A stretch of DNA of 26,264 nt from an uncultured Elusimicrobia bacterium (GCA_937916125.1 CALGGE010000015.1:1-26264), one strand, 5' to 3'; shown: positions 13,963-22,429, counted from the first letter of the stretch. Translations and numbers: made by a program. Notes: a model not told the origin generated them from the letters alone.

Positions 13963-14369
13963 ATTGTTATTTTTTGTCTGTTCTGCTTTTTCTCGGAATT
14001 TATTTTTTTAGCCTCAAGAATTTTCTCTTTTGCTCTTTTTGAACGTTTCCTCTTTTGACGTCTTATTTTTTCTATCAGCTGTTGTTTTTTGCTTTTTTCT
14101 CCCAAAACCCTCGATTCAATTTCTTCAACAAGCATCTTTCTCGCACAATATCTGTTAAGAAGCTGTGTTCTGTATTTTTGACACTTTATTTCTATTGAAG
14201 TCGGAATATGTTTCAGATAAACACATGTAGCAACTTTATTTAAGTTCTGTCCGCCGTTACCGGAAGAATGTACAAATTTTTCCAAAATATCAGTTTCTTT
14301 TATATTAAACTTTCTTAACTTCTCTTCCAATTCTTTCTGTTTGGCGGAACTTATTCCAAAATCTATCAT
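13959..14369 (-). CDS. Peptide-chain-release-factor-like protein (GGQ domain, ArfB/C12orf65-like)
   Basis: The 136-aa protein has the catalytic GGQ at 39-41 in the context HSSGNGGQNLNKVATCVYLKH, which hydrolyses peptidyl-tRNA in release factors. It lacks the codon-recognition domains of RF1/RF2. The C-terminal third (about 90-136) is very rich in Lys and Arg, like the tail that ArfB (YaeJ) and mitochondrial C12orf65 push into the ribosomal mRNA channel. A role in rescuing stalled ribosomes is therefore likely. Whether it belongs to ArfB proper or the related short RF family I cannot decide. It overlaps both neighbours by 4 nt (ATGA), so it is tightly coupled to the HAD gene and nadE. Confidence 0.88.
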   Translation of the reverse strand: MIDFGISSAKQKELEEKLRKFNIKETDILEKFVHSSGNGGQNLNKVATCVYLKHIPTSIEIKCQKYRTQLLNRYCARKMLVEEIESRVLGEKSKKQQLIEKIRRQKRKRSKRAKEKILEAKKINSEKKQNRQKITI

Positions 14370-14974
14370 CGGTTTATCCCGAAAGTTTCCAAATCTTTCT
14401 TTAATTTTTCCGCACTTTCAAACAGAAACGCACTTATTCCCTGAGCCTTTGCGGCTTCTATATTATCCGAAACATCATCGGTAAAAAATATATTTTTCGG
14501 AGATACTTTATGAAAAGCTATCACCTGCTTATATATAGCTTTTTCCGGTTTTCTGGCATTCATTAAATATGACACATGTAATTTTTTAAAACATGTATCA
14601 AAAAATTCTTTATTTAAATTATAAAGGTATTCAAAATGAAGTTCGTTAGTATTCGAAAGGAGAGCAACGTTGTTTTTTTGAGAAATATCTTTTATTATTT
14701 CAATAACATCGTCGTTTGCCGTAAAAATTTCGTTCCAAATCTCAGAAAATTTTTCAAAAGAAAGATTTTCCAACTTCAAAAGCCTTACTACTTCACCATA
14801 ATATTTTTGCGAAGAAATTTGTCCCTTTTCATATAAAAACGTAGGCGGATAGATAGCCGTAAAATCCGGTTCTTTTTCACGGGAAAATTCAACAAGCTTC
14901 TTTGCCATTTTTTCTATATCATAATCAAAAATTACTTTTCCTAAATCAAAAACAACTACTCTATCGTCCGACAT
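14366..14974 (-). CDS. HAD-superfamily phosphatase, YihX-like
   Basis: The 202-aa protein has all HAD motifs: the nucleophile Asp10 in VVVFDLGKV (with Gly at the +2 position, as in YihX), LLSNTN as motif II, a Lys in ARKPEKAIY as motif III, and FFTDDVSDN as motif IV, followed by AAKAQGISAFLF. The overall match to E. coli YihX, an alpha-D-glucose-1-phosphate phosphatase, is good, but substrates of this family vary and cannot be read from sequence. It is the first gene of the five-gene unit, with an AGAGGT Shine-Dalgarno sequence. The 98-bp gap to tadC holds a short A/T-rich hairpin (15034-15049) and no clear promoter. Confidence 0.9.
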   Translation of the reverse strand: MSDDRVVVFDLGKVIFDYDIEKMAKKLVEFSREKEPDFTAIYPPTFLYEKGQISSQKYYGEVVRLLKLENLSFEKFSEIWNEIFTANDDVIEIIKDISQKNNVALLSNTNELHFEYLYNLNKEFFDTCFKKLHVSYLMNARKPEKAIYKQVIAFHKVSPKNIFFTDDVSDNIEAAKAQGISAFLFESAEKLKKDLETFGINR

Positions 14975-15072
14975 AAAAACTACCTCTAAAAATAATAACG
15001 GGAAATATTGTACAAATTTTTAAATATTTCGGCAAGCAAAAAATTGCTTATCAAAACATTTACGTACTTTCG

Positions 15073-15963
15073 TTATAAGACGGAACCTGACTTAATAAAA
15101 GAAATAACAAACGGTGCAAAAAGCAGTATAAATATCGTAGGTAACACCAAAAGTGTCATCGGTATCAACATTTTTATCGGAGCTTCATGGGCTTTCTTTT
15201 CCGCAACGGCAACGTTTTCGGTATTTATCTGTTCGGCAATTTTATAAAGACTGTCCGTCAAACCTGTACCGGTATCCAAAGAAATATTTAATGCTTTAAC
15301 AAAAGTATTAAGCTGAAGCAAATCGTACTTCGCCGCCATATCGTTAAAAGCAACTTTCGTATCAACACCTAAAGAAATCTTTTCCGAAACCGAACGAAAT
15401 TCTTTAATTAAATGTCCGTCTAAAATATTTATGATTTTATTTATCGCACCGATAAAATCTATTCCCGAATAAATAAGTATCGCCAAAAGATTTGCAACAT
15501 CTGGAATCTGCTTAACCATTGACATCGTTATCTTATTATACTGTTCATATAATTTCATATAAGGAAGAATCAAAAACAAAAGCCCTAAACACAACATAAA
15601 AAACAAATCCGTATCAAAAACCAAGAACGAGCAAAACATTCCGAAGAAAAAACAAAGTACCTGAATAAATATAAAATTATACGCATTTAATTTCAAATCA
15701 TTTTCAAAATCAAAAATTTTCAGCATATTATCAACTTTGTTTATATAATCAATAAAAATCTTTGATTTTATTTTTTTAAAAAAAGGAATAAAAAATTGAG
15801 ACAGATTTATCAAATGCAACAAAATAATATTTCTTTTATTCTTAACGGCAGTCTCATAAAATTTGTGTTTGGCATAAAATTTACCGAGAAAATTTTCAAA
15901 ACCGGAATAAAGAATATAAAATGCAAAAAATAAAAATAAAAAAGATAAACTTAAATATATCAT
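15073..15963 (-). CDS. tadC: Tad pilus inner-membrane platform protein TadC
   Basis: TadC and TadB form the inner-membrane platform on which the TadA ATPase assembles Flp pili. The 296-aa protein has a T2SS F-type domain: membrane segments near the N-terminus, around 105-140 and at the C-terminus, with the cytoplasmic helical region between (MVKQIPDVANLLAILIYSGIDF ... SLDTGTGLTDSLYKIAEQI). The HEAPIKMLIPMTLLVLPTIFILLFAP ending is typical of TadC. It overlaps tadB by 4 nt and is the last gene of the Tad unit. Confidence 0.93.
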   Translation of the reverse strand: MIYLSLSFLFLFFAFYILYSGFENFLGKFYAKHKFYETAVKNKRNIILLHLINLSQFFIPFFKKIKSKIFIDYINKVDNMLKIFDFENDLKLNAYNFIFIQVLCFFFGMFCSFLVFDTDLFFMLCLGLLFLILPYMKLYEQYNKITMSMVKQIPDVANLLAILIYSGIDFIGAINKIINILDGHLIKEFRSVSEKISLGVDTKVAFNDMAAKYDLLQLNTFVKALNISLDTGTGLTDSLYKIAEQINTENVAVAEKKAHEAPIKMLIPMTLLVLPTIFILLFAPFVISFIKSGSVL

Positions 15964-16769
15964 AATTTTATATCGGCAATTTTTTTCATTGCGAATGCTC
16001 CCATAAGTATCATCAATACGGAAATCAGTAAAACAGCATTTCCTATGACTGTTGTAAAAAGAACGGAAATCATTTCGGGTTCAAAAAGCCACACCAAAAC
16101 AAGAATTATAAACGGAATAAAACTGACAATATTCCCGGAAAATCGCACTTGAGAAGTAAGGACTTCCACTTTTGAAGAAAGTGCCATTTTTTGATTAAGC
16201 GACTCTTCGATTTTTAAAAGAATATCCGACATTTTGATACCGGTTGAATAAGAAAGCCTTAAAGAATCCGTAAAAATTTTATATTGGTCATTATTGATAT
16301 TTTGTGCGGAAATTTTTAATGCTTCATCAAGGCTTATGCCCATATTAACTTTATTTAATATCTCTTTGAACTCCGACGATAAAGGCTCTTTTATCTGCGA
16401 AGAAACCGATTCTATGGATTGAATAAAAGATTCACCCGCGGCAATGGAATTTCTGAAAAGGCGAATAAGTTCAAAAATTTGTTTGTCTATATTTTTTTTA
16501 TATTTTTGTTGTTCCTTAACGGATTTATTCCACAGAACATATGAAATTATAATTGTTATGATAATTGCATAAATAACATTTAAAAGAATTGATATTAATA
16601 TAAATATGACGGCGAACAATAAAATTCCTGTTCTTTTGACGTTTGATTTATTTATATTGAAGGATGTATTATCAAAAGAAGTTTCTTTTTTGTACTTTAT
16701 GTTTTTTAATATAAAAAAAATCAGACAAAATATCGATATTGAAAATAACAATAAATAAATTGTATTCAT
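15960..16769 (-). CDS. tadB: Tad pilus inner-membrane platform protein TadB
   Basis: The 269-aa protein is the partner of TadC. It has hydrophobic segments at the N-terminus and near residue 55-80, a cytoplasmic F-type domain (LFRNSIAAGESFIQSIESVSSQI ... LSYSTGIKMSDILLKIEESL), and two C-terminal membrane helices. Order and spacing match standard tad clusters: 20 bp after the TadA stop and coupled by a 4-nt overlap to tadC. Confidence 0.92.
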   Translation of the reverse strand: MNTIYLLLFSISIFCLIFFILKNIKYKKETSFDNTSFNINKSNVKRTGILLFAVIFILISILLNVIYAIIITIIISYVLWNKSVKEQQKYKKNIDKQIFELIRLFRNSIAAGESFIQSIESVSSQIKEPLSSEFKEILNKVNMGISLDEALKISAQNINNDQYKIFTDSLRLSYSTGIKMSDILLKIEESLNQKMALSSKVEVLTSQVRFSGNIVSFIPFIILVLVWLFEPEMISVLFTTVIGNAVLLISVLMILMGAFAMKKIADIKL

Positions 16770-16789
16770 AATAATATTATTTTTACGGC

Positions 16790-18664
16790 TTAACGACTAT
16801 ACTTAAACATCGGCTGAAGAATATAACCATCTACGGATTTTTCGTCTTTCTCCAACAAAGATATTTCGGTTACCTTTCTGGAACCGTCGGGGAACCTTGA
16901 AACCTGTACTATTATGTCTATTGCGGAAACAATCATTGATACTATGGATTTTTCCGGTAATTCAAAACCCGCCATAAGAGACATTACAACAAGCCTTGAA
17001 ACCGCATCACGACATGAATTGGAATGAACAGTAGTCATTGAACCGCTGTGTCCGGTATTCATGGCCTGCAACATATCAAGAGTTTCTCCCGAACGACATT
17101 CTCCGACAATAATTCTGTCAGGTCTCATTCTTAAAGAATTTACAACAAGCTGTCTTATTGTAATTTCCGAAGTCCCTTCAAGGGATTTCGGTCTTGACTC
17201 CAACCTTACAACGTGTTCCTGTTGCAACTGAAGTTCGGCAGAATCTTCTATGGTGATAATTCTTTCTTTTTCCCCTATAAAAGATGAGAGTAAATTCAAC
17301 AACGTAGTTTTACCCGAACCCGTTCCGCCGGAAATTAAAATATTTTTCTTTTTAGCAACGGAATCTTTTAAAAAATCTATCATCCGTTGAGTTATTGAAC
17401 CGTAACTTATCAACCTGTCCGCCGTCAATTTATGTTTGGCAAATTTTCTTATTGTAAGTACTGAGCCTTGCAAAGATACCGGAGCAATAACGGCATTAAC
17501 TCTGGAGCCGTCTTTCAGCCTTGCATCAACTATGGGAGATGCTTCATCTACATGACGTCCTACGGACGAAACAATCCTGTTGATAACATTTTTAAGTTTA
17601 TCTTCGCTTAAGAATTTTACATCGGTCTTTTCAAGTTTACCTTTACGCTCAACATAAATATTATCCGTACCGTTGACCATAATTTCCGTTACGTTTTCAT
17701 CGGCAAGAAAATCTTCTATTACGCCCAAACCGATTATGTCGTCGATAAGTGCCTTAGTCAGTTTTTCTTTAACGGCATTTTCAATTTCAATTTTATATTT
17801 TGAAAGAAGTTCGTGAATTTTTGTTTTTAAAACATCCGACAAAACATTTTTATCATGTTCGTCGGAATATTCTTTCATTTCTTCAATCAAATCTTTATGC
17901 AGTCTGTCTTTCAGAATAAAATATCCGTCGGAATTTAACGAATATAAATTTTTTGTATCGATTTTATTTTCTTTATCCGTATTAACAAGAGAAAAAATTT
18001 CATAGATTTTTTTTACGAATTCACTTTTGCCGTCGTTAAACATAAATTTGGAATTTTGAATTTCCGAAAAATTCTCATAAGACAAATTTATGTTTATTGC
18101 ATTTTTCGGATAAATATCGGATACGCCTTCATCAATATCGTAGTCGATGCCGTTTTTAAAAATCACGGGAACAAAATTTATATCCCGAACGGATGAAAAT
18201 TTCAAAGAAATATCTTTATAATTTGTCAAAGATACCGGTTCTTTGGATAACGGCACTAACGCCATATCCGTCCGAGATAAAAAACCGTTTATTTTTTCGT
18301 CGGAAATATCATAAGCAATAAAAACATCGTCATAAATTTCCGACAATGCCTTTATTATAAAATCATAATTATTATCAATAGAAATTTTATTTATATCCCT
18401 TACGCACAAAACATCGCCCGTAATATCAAGATAAGTTTTAAGCATTGGCAGATTTATATCCGTTATTATATGCAAAATATCATCCAAATATTTTATATTA
18501 TTTTTGCCGTAATAATGCCATACAATACTGCCGTTAGGGCGTAAATCGACAACGATAGCGGGTTTGTTGTTCTTTACGGATAAAACAGACAATCCTCTCA
18601 ATAACATATTCGTGTTTTGAGGATTATTTATTTGAAGCACCGAAATTATTTTTGTATTTTTCAT
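16790..18664 (-). CDS. tadA: Fusion of a degenerate CpaE-like domain with the CpaF/TadA pilus ATPase
   Basis: At 624 aa this is much longer than typical CpaF/TadA (about 400-480). The part from about 280 onward is a complete secretion ATPase: the PIVDARLKDGSRVNAV region, Walker A GGTGSGKT at 446-453, an Asp box (TIEDSAELQL), Walker B (RPDRIIVGECRSGE) and the His box (GHSGSMTTVHSN). Residues 1-230 follow the pattern of CpaE/MinD-type proteins: KIISVL strand, a second strand AIVVDLRPNGS, a LPMLKTYL segment comparable to CpaE, and DMALVPLSKEPVSLTNYKDI. The P-loop that should follow the first strand is replaced by Gln-Ile-Asn-Asn-Pro-Gln-Asn, so this half should not bind ATP. It may serve localisation. 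Start overlaps the cpaB stop (TAATG). Confidence 0.9.
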   Translation of the reverse strand: MKNTKIISVLQINNPQNTNMLLRGLSVLSVKNNKPAIVVDLRPNGSIVWHYYGKNNIKYLDDILHIITDINLPMLKTYLDITGDVLCVRDINKISIDNNYDFIIKALSEIYDDVFIAYDISDEKINGFLSRTDMALVPLSKEPVSLTNYKDISLKFSSVRDINFVPVIFKNGIDYDIDEGVSDIYPKNAININLSYENFSEIQNSKFMFNDGKSEFVKKIYEIFSLVNTDKENKIDTKNLYSLNSDGYFILKDRLHKDLIEEMKEYSDEHDKNVLSDVLKTKIHELLSKYKIEIENAVKEKLTKALIDDIIGLGVIEDFLADENVTEIMVNGTDNIYVERKGKLEKTDVKFLSEDKLKNVINRIVSSVGRHVDEASPIVDARLKDGSRVNAVIAPVSLQGSVLTIRKFAKHKLTADRLISYGSITQRMIDFLKDSVAKKKNILISGGTGSGKTTLLNLLSSFIGEKERIITIEDSAELQLQQEHVVRLESRPKSLEGTSEITIRQLVVNSLRMRPDRIIVGECRSGETLDMLQAMNTGHSGSMTTVHSNSCRDAVSRLVVMSLMAGFELPEKSIVSMIVSAIDIIVQVSRFPDGSRKVTEISLLEKDEKSVDGYILQPMFKYSR

Positions 18665-19503
18665 TATTTTCGATTATAATACTTATTTAAAATCTCATTT
18701 ACTTCTTTTTGTCTTTTCTGCATATTTACCGCAGCTTGTTTGTTTGAAACATCTTTTACTTTACTTGAAGGAACGGCATCGTTATAAATATCATTTATTT
18801 TTATAAACTTATTTTGAACTATGGTATTGTCGGAAACCGGTCTTAATATTATTTTTATTATTCCCTTTTCCCGAGCAAGGAGTATCTTTTGTGCCTGTTC
18901 TACCGATACCGCCAATGTTACCGGAACATTAACTGAAACGGGAATATCCGTATCCTGATTGACCGTTCCCATAATATTTGTTCCTACCGAAAGGACCAAA
19001 AGATCCTGTGCAACAATACAAGCCGCCTCTTCAAATTCTTTATTTTTTGTTTCATATTCCACAACGGACAGTAAATCCACTTTGTTGCCTGCAGTAATAA
19101 CACCGTTTATTTCCTGTGTATCAAAAATAAGCGTTATTGCTCTTTTTCCCTCAGGAATAATATTTGAAACTCCCATACCGAAAGAAACGGGAATGACTTT
19201 GGAAGATGTTATCTGTTCCCCCTCTTCTATCTGTACGGTGGAAATAAAATAGGGATTCCCGTCCACATAGAAATCTTTCTTATCGGAAATATATTTCGGT
19301 TGAGCATACTGCTTTGGAATAATTTTTTCTTTTAAGAATTGATTTGTTATAGTTTCTCCTTGCCCGATTTTTGTTGCGGCAACAATTACCTTGACAGGTT
19401 CCGACAGTTTTTTATTTTTCTGTCCGGCATCATACAGATACAATGCCGCAAATGATGCAGACAGCAAAGAGAATATAATTACATAAATAATATTTTTATT
19501 CAT
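18664..19503 (-). CDS. cpaB: Flp pilus assembly protein CpaB/RcpC
   Basis: CpaB is an envelope protein that works with the pilus secretin. The 279-aa protein has an N-terminal membrane anchor (about 5-24), a SAF domain (VIVAATKIGQGETITNQFL ... EKIIPKQY) and the RcpC/CpaB domain (IPEGKRAITLIFDTQEINGVITAGNKVDLL). The C-terminal ~40 residues are charged and probably extended. No Shine-Dalgarno sequence is evident before the start, and a hairpin (19539-19557) lies about 36 nt upstream, both consistent with lower expression than the pilin gene before it. The partner secretin (CpaC/RcpA) is not in this window. Confidence 0.92.
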   Translation of the reverse strand: MNKNIIYVIIFSLLSASFAALYLYDAGQKNKKLSEPVKVIVAATKIGQGETITNQFLKEKIIPKQYAQPKYISDKKDFYVDGNPYFISTVQIEEGEQITSSKVIPVSFGMGVSNIIPEGKRAITLIFDTQEINGVITAGNKVDLLSVVEYETKNKEFEEAACIVAQDLLVLSVGTNIMGTVNQDTDIPVSVNVPVTLAVSVEQAQKILLAREKGIIKIILRPVSDNTIVQNKFIKINDIYNDAVPSSKVKDVSNKQAAVNMQKRQKEVNEILNKYYNRK

Positions 19504-19538
19504 ATATTATTGCCATAAATTTTATAAAATGCATAATG

Positions 19539-19557
19539 AAATTCGCTACGCGAATTT
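19539..19557 (-). terminator. Intercistronic hairpin between flp and cpaB
   Basis: A perfect 8-bp stem (19539-19546 with 19550-19557) has a 3-nt loop and the core CGCTACGCG. The T run after it on the minus strand is only three bases, so it more likely attenuates transcription or protects the flp mRNA end than terminates fully. The region before it (19563-19578) carries degenerate 8-bp mosaic units. The same core occurs at 20363-20383. Confidence 0.5.
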
Positions 19558-19606
19558 TGTTGAACGGTTGAAAGAGTGAAAGGATAAAAACTCCAATCTT
19601 CCGCCG

Positions 19607-19774
19607 TTATCTTACGTTTGCTTCCGAGGCGATTTTGTCGTTGGTTTCGGTAAACATGGTATTAACTTTACCGCCGAAGATTTTTACAGCAGAAATTACG
19701 ACAACTACAACCAAAAAAATTATCAGGATATATTCCACCATACCCTGACCTTTACGATTTTTTAGGATTTTCAT
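19607..19774 (-). CDS. flp: Flp/Fap-type major pilin
   Basis: A 55-aa protein encoded between tadE and cpaB. The ATG at 19774 has a perfect AAGGAG Shine-Dalgarno sequence 7 nt upstream. The sequence starts with basic residues (MKILKNRKGQG) and continues MVEYILIIFLVVVVVI, the class III prepilin signal with Glu and Tyr at positions 14-15 next to the hydrophobic stretch that defines the Flp family. Processing by a TadV/CpaA peptidase would occur at or near the Gly11-Met12 bond. The mature pilin would be about 44 residues, ending in a short polar tail. Length, motif and location in a Tad cluster make this the main pilus subunit. Confidence 0.92.
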   Translation of the reverse strand: MKILKNRKGQGMVEYILIIFLVVVVVISAVKIFGGKVNTMFTETNDKIASEANVR

Positions 19775-19829
19775 AGCATTTCTCCTTAGTCTTTTATTAT
19801 ATTTTACTTCATAAAAATTATGTTAAACA

Positions 19830-20348
19830 TCAATTCTTTCTTTTATGAACAGCCGATTTACACCCCGTCCCGGATAAAACAGAAAGTTTTGTTTTTATTT
19901 CAAAATCGTCTTTACCCGCCCATTTTAAAATCTTCGGCATATCGTAAGCATAAGTTATCGATACCGAAGACATCTCCGCCGACGGAACAAACAAACTTTT
20001 TGTCGCCGTTAAAAGTTTGGACATATCCAAAACATTTATATCGGCGACACTATAATCTTTTATGTCAATATTGATTTCTTTTATCTTTTCTTTATCGAGC
20101 TTCCTGCCCTCGATCATCCTGTGTGTTAAATAATTTTCAATATCTTTTTTTATATCTTCTTTACTTAAAGACGTATTTACAATCATATCGGTACCGTATC
20201 TCGTTGCCGATATCAACTGTTGCCAAGTCAAAAAAACTCTTGCGAACCAAACTACGGAAAAAATCAAGACCACTATCACGGGCAGAATGAATACACCTTC
20301 CAAAAATGCCTGTCCTTTGTTGTTGAGAAAAAACTTACTGTTTTGCAT
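19830..20348 (-). CDS. tadE: TadE-like pseudopilin
   Basis: The 172-aa protein starts with a polar leader followed by NNKGQAFLEGVFILPVIVVLIFSVVWFARVF, the TadE-like signature (prepilin-type cleavage after Gly, Glu at +5-type position, long hydrophobic segment). The rest is a soluble domain that includes the common WQQLISATRYGTDM motif. Pseudopilins of this type help to start or tip Tad pili. No Shine-Dalgarno sequence is visible before the only good start (20348), and the serS terminator hairpin is 15 nt upstream, so translation initiation here is unclear. First gene of the Tad unit. Confidence 0.85.
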   Translation of the reverse strand: MQNSKFFLNNKGQAFLEGVFILPVIVVLIFSVVWFARVFLTWQQLISATRYGTDMIVNTSLSKEDIKKDIENYLTHRMIEGRKLDKEKIKEINIDIKDYSVADINVLDMSKLLTATKSLFVPSAEMSSVSITYAYDMPKILKWAGKDDFEIKTKLSVLSGTGCKSAVHKRKN

Positions 20349-20362
20349 AAACTTTTATACTT

Positions 20363-20383
20363 AAAAATCGCTACGCGATTTTT
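20363..20383 (-). terminator. Terminator hairpin between serS and tadE
   Basis: A perfect 9-bp stem (20363-20371 with 20375-20383) with a 3-nt loop and a U-rich 3' side lies 15 nt beyond the serS stop. Because it is symmetrical and flanked by A/T runs it could work in both directions. It shares the CGCTACGCG core and a preceding AAGATTGGA with the hairpin near 19540. Confidence 0.7.
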
Positions 20384-20398
20384 CCAATCTTACGTCGT

Positions 20399-21673
20399 TC
20401 ATTTCGCTTTTATAATATCAAAACCGGTATATTTTCTTAAAACTTCCGGAATTACTACAGAGCCGTCTTCCTGCTGGTAATTTTCAAGTATTGTTGCAAA
20501 TGTTCTGCCTACGGCAACTCCCGAACCGTTCAATGTATGAACAAAACCTCTTTTTTTGGTTGCGGCATTTTTATATTTGCAGTTCATTCTCCTCGCCTGA
20601 AAATCTTTGAAATTCGAACAGGAAGAAATTTCTCTATACATATTTTCTCCGCTCATCCACGCTTCCAAATCATAAGTTTTTGTAGAACTGAAACCTATGT
20701 CGCCGCTGCACAACGCCATAACCCTATAAGGAATACCGAGCAGTTGCAATACTTTTTCGGCATCATTCGTTAAAAGTTCCAATTCTTTTGCGGAATCTTC
20801 CGGACGAACAAATTTTACAAGTTCAACTTTATTGAACTGATGATTTCTGATTAAACCTTTTGTATCTTTACCGTAAGAGCCTGCTTCTCTTCTGAAACAT
20901 GCGGAATAGGAACAATACTTTATCGGAAGTTCTTTGTCGTCAATAACTTCATCTCTGTGAAGATTTGTAACGGAAACTTCCGCAGTAGGTATTAAATATA
21001 ACTGATCGTCGGGACATCTGAACAAATCTTCTTCAAATTTCGGAAGCTGTCCCGTTCCTCTCATTGAAGCTCTGTTTACAAGATACGGCGTCATTATTTC
21101 TTTATAACCGCTTTCTCTGTGCGTATCCAAAAAGAAGCTGATTATTGCTCTTTCCAAAGCACAACCTTCATTTTTAAGGACGGAGAATCTGGAACCTGAA
21201 ATTTTTGATGCTCTTTCAAAATCCAAAATTCCGAGTTTTTCCCCTATTTCCCAATGATGTTTAGGCTTAAAGGAAAATTTCGGCAAATCGCCGACAACTC
21301 TTACAACAACATTATCTTTATCGCTTTTACCTACCGGTGTAGTTTCGTCGGGGATATTAGGGATTCTTAAAAGAAAGTCTTCAACTTTAGTTTCGACTTC
21401 GGATAAAATTTTTTCTTTATCCTGTATTTGCACTCTTAAATTTTCCAACTCTTCAAGGAGATCTTTATCCGGTTCTTTACCTTCTCTCTTAAGTTTGCCG
21501 ACCTTTTCGGAATCGGTATTTCTTTTCAATCTCATCTGTTCTATATCGGCAATTATTGTTCTTCTTTTATTATCCTGCTCAACAAGCTCATCAAGATTTA
21601 TATCCTGATTTCTTTTTCTTAAACCGTCTTTTACAAGTTCAATATTTTCTCTGATTAATTTTATATCCAACAT
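20399..21673 (-). CDS. serS: Seryl-tRNA synthetase
   Basis: SerRS charges tRNA-Ser (and tRNA-Sec) with serine. The 424-aa protein has the N-terminal coiled-coil arm (about 30-105), then class II motifs: IPTAEVSVTNLHRDE, motif 2 (CFRREAGSYGKDTKGLIRNHQF), and motif 3 (NGSGVAVGRTFATILENYQ). The length is normal and no key residue is missing. The 181-bp leader carries no T-box-like sequence that I can see. A GGGGG run precedes the ATG. Confidence 0.98.
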   Translation of the reverse strand: MLDIKLIRENIELVKDGLRKRNQDINLDELVEQDNKRRTIIADIEQMRLKRNTDSEKVGKLKREGKEPDKDLLEELENLRVQIQDKEKILSEVETKVEDFLLRIPNIPDETTPVGKSDKDNVVVRVVGDLPKFSFKPKHHWEIGEKLGILDFERASKISGSRFSVLKNEGCALERAIISFFLDTHRESGYKEIMTPYLVNRASMRGTGQLPKFEEDLFRCPDDQLYLIPTAEVSVTNLHRDEVIDDKELPIKYCSYSACFRREAGSYGKDTKGLIRNHQFNKVELVKFVRPEDSAKELELLTNDAEKVLQLLGIPYRVMALCSGDIGFSSTKTYDLEAWMSGENMYREISSCSNFKDFQARRMNCKYKNAATKKRGFVHTLNGSGVAVGRTFATILENYQQEDGSVVIPEVLRKYTGFDIIKAK

Positions 21674-21791
21674 ATTTTGCCCCCGACAAACGAAAAATCA
21701 GAAGATTAAACCATTCGAAACGACACATATTTCGTCAATAACAATTCATATTTTTCGGTTTGAAATAAAAAAATTCGGCACATCGTCCCAA

Positions 21792-21822
21792 ATTATAATC
21801 TTACAGGCTGTATATTCTACAA
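21792..21822 (-). promoter_or_regulatory. Candidate promoter for serS
   Basis: On the minus strand a consensus -10, TATAAT (21792-21797), is preceded by TTGTAG (21817-21822) with a long 19-nt spacer. It lies in the 181-bp rsfS-serS gap and would give a leader of about 110 nt. The rest of the gap shows nothing else I can name. Confidence 0.35.
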
Positions 21823-21854
21823 TTTTTATAACCGATTAGTAAAGGAAAAAATTT

Positions 21855-22193
21855 CTAACGGGATTTTTTCCAAATACTTTCCAAGTTATAAAGCTGTCTT
21901 AAATCCTGACTCATAACGTGTACGATAATACCGCCGAAATCCAAAACTTTCCAATTTATTGCAGCTTTGCCTCCGTCTCTTCTTAAAACTTTTACATCAT
22001 AGTCATCCTTGAAAGTTTTCTCAATCTCATTTATTATTGCATTTATTTGCGGCATGGAATTGGCTGTAGCAATAACAAAATAATTTGTAATTTCCGTTTT
22101 CTTTCTTACGTCAATTACAACAACATTTTCGCCTTTTTTATCTTCGGCAATTTGTTTGGCTACTTTTGATAATTTGGAAAAACTTATTTTCAT
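21855..22193 (-). CDS. rsfS: Ribosomal silencing factor RsfS
   Basis: RsfS binds ribosomal protein L14 (uL14) and blocks subunit joining in starvation. The frame is open to 22259, but family similarity and a GGGAG Shine-Dalgarno sequence support the Met at 22193, giving 112 aa. Family segments seen: VVVIDVRKKTEITNYFVIATANS, the GGKAAINWKVLDFGGIIVHV stretch, and the LYNLESIW ending. Length is typical. Confidence 0.95.
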   Translation of the reverse strand: MKISFSKLSKVAKQIAEDKKGENVVVIDVRKKTEITNYFVIATANSMPQINAIINEIEKTFKDDYDVKVLRRDGGKAAINWKVLDFGGIIVHVMSQDLRQLYNLESIWKKSR

Positions 22194-22296
22194 AAACACT
22201 CCCTGCAGATACAATAAAATTTTTATTTGTTTTATTGCGACAACGCAACCTGATTCCAAACAAACAAATTAATTAAATCAATTTATCTCTCGGCTT

Positions 22297-22305
22297 ATTA
22301 TAGCA
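22297..22305 (-). promoter_or_regulatory. Extended -10 promoter for rsfS
   Basis: The minus strand reads TGCTATAAT, a consensus extended -10, with no good -35. Transcription would start near 22290, leaving a leader of about 97 nt that contains a small perfect hairpin (22235-22239 with 22244-22248, 4-nt loop). Confidence 0.55.
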
Positions 22306-22361
22306 AAAAAAATTATTAATTAAAAGAAAACAGAAAGATAATATACGATAAAAAAAGTAAA

Positions 22362-22395
22362 ATTCCCGGGTAGTCGGAAACGATTGCCCGGGAAT
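22362..22395 (-). terminator. Rho-independent terminator of the giant gene
   Basis: A perfect 9-bp stem centred on CCCGGG (22362-22370 with 22387-22395) with a 16-nt loop is followed on the minus strand by a T-rich run (TTT, then six or more T after two bases). It lies 35 nt past the stop at 22430. Confidence 0.85.
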
Positions 22396-22429
22396 CTTTA
22401 TCAAAAAATAACTTTGTTTAAATTCAGTA

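Noticed and set aside
15034..15049. Small hairpin after tadC as a terminator
   Set aside because: The stem is only 6 bp and mostly A/T, and no clean T run follows, so I do not list it as a terminator.
21674..21854. T-box riboswitch in the serS leader
   Set aside because: I could not find a T-box consensus (AGGGTGG-like) or an antiterminator/terminator pair in this gap.
22194..22259. Longer RsfS start at 22259
   Set aside because: The extra 22 residues have no family similarity, while Met at 22193 has GGGAG upstream and begins the conserved protein.
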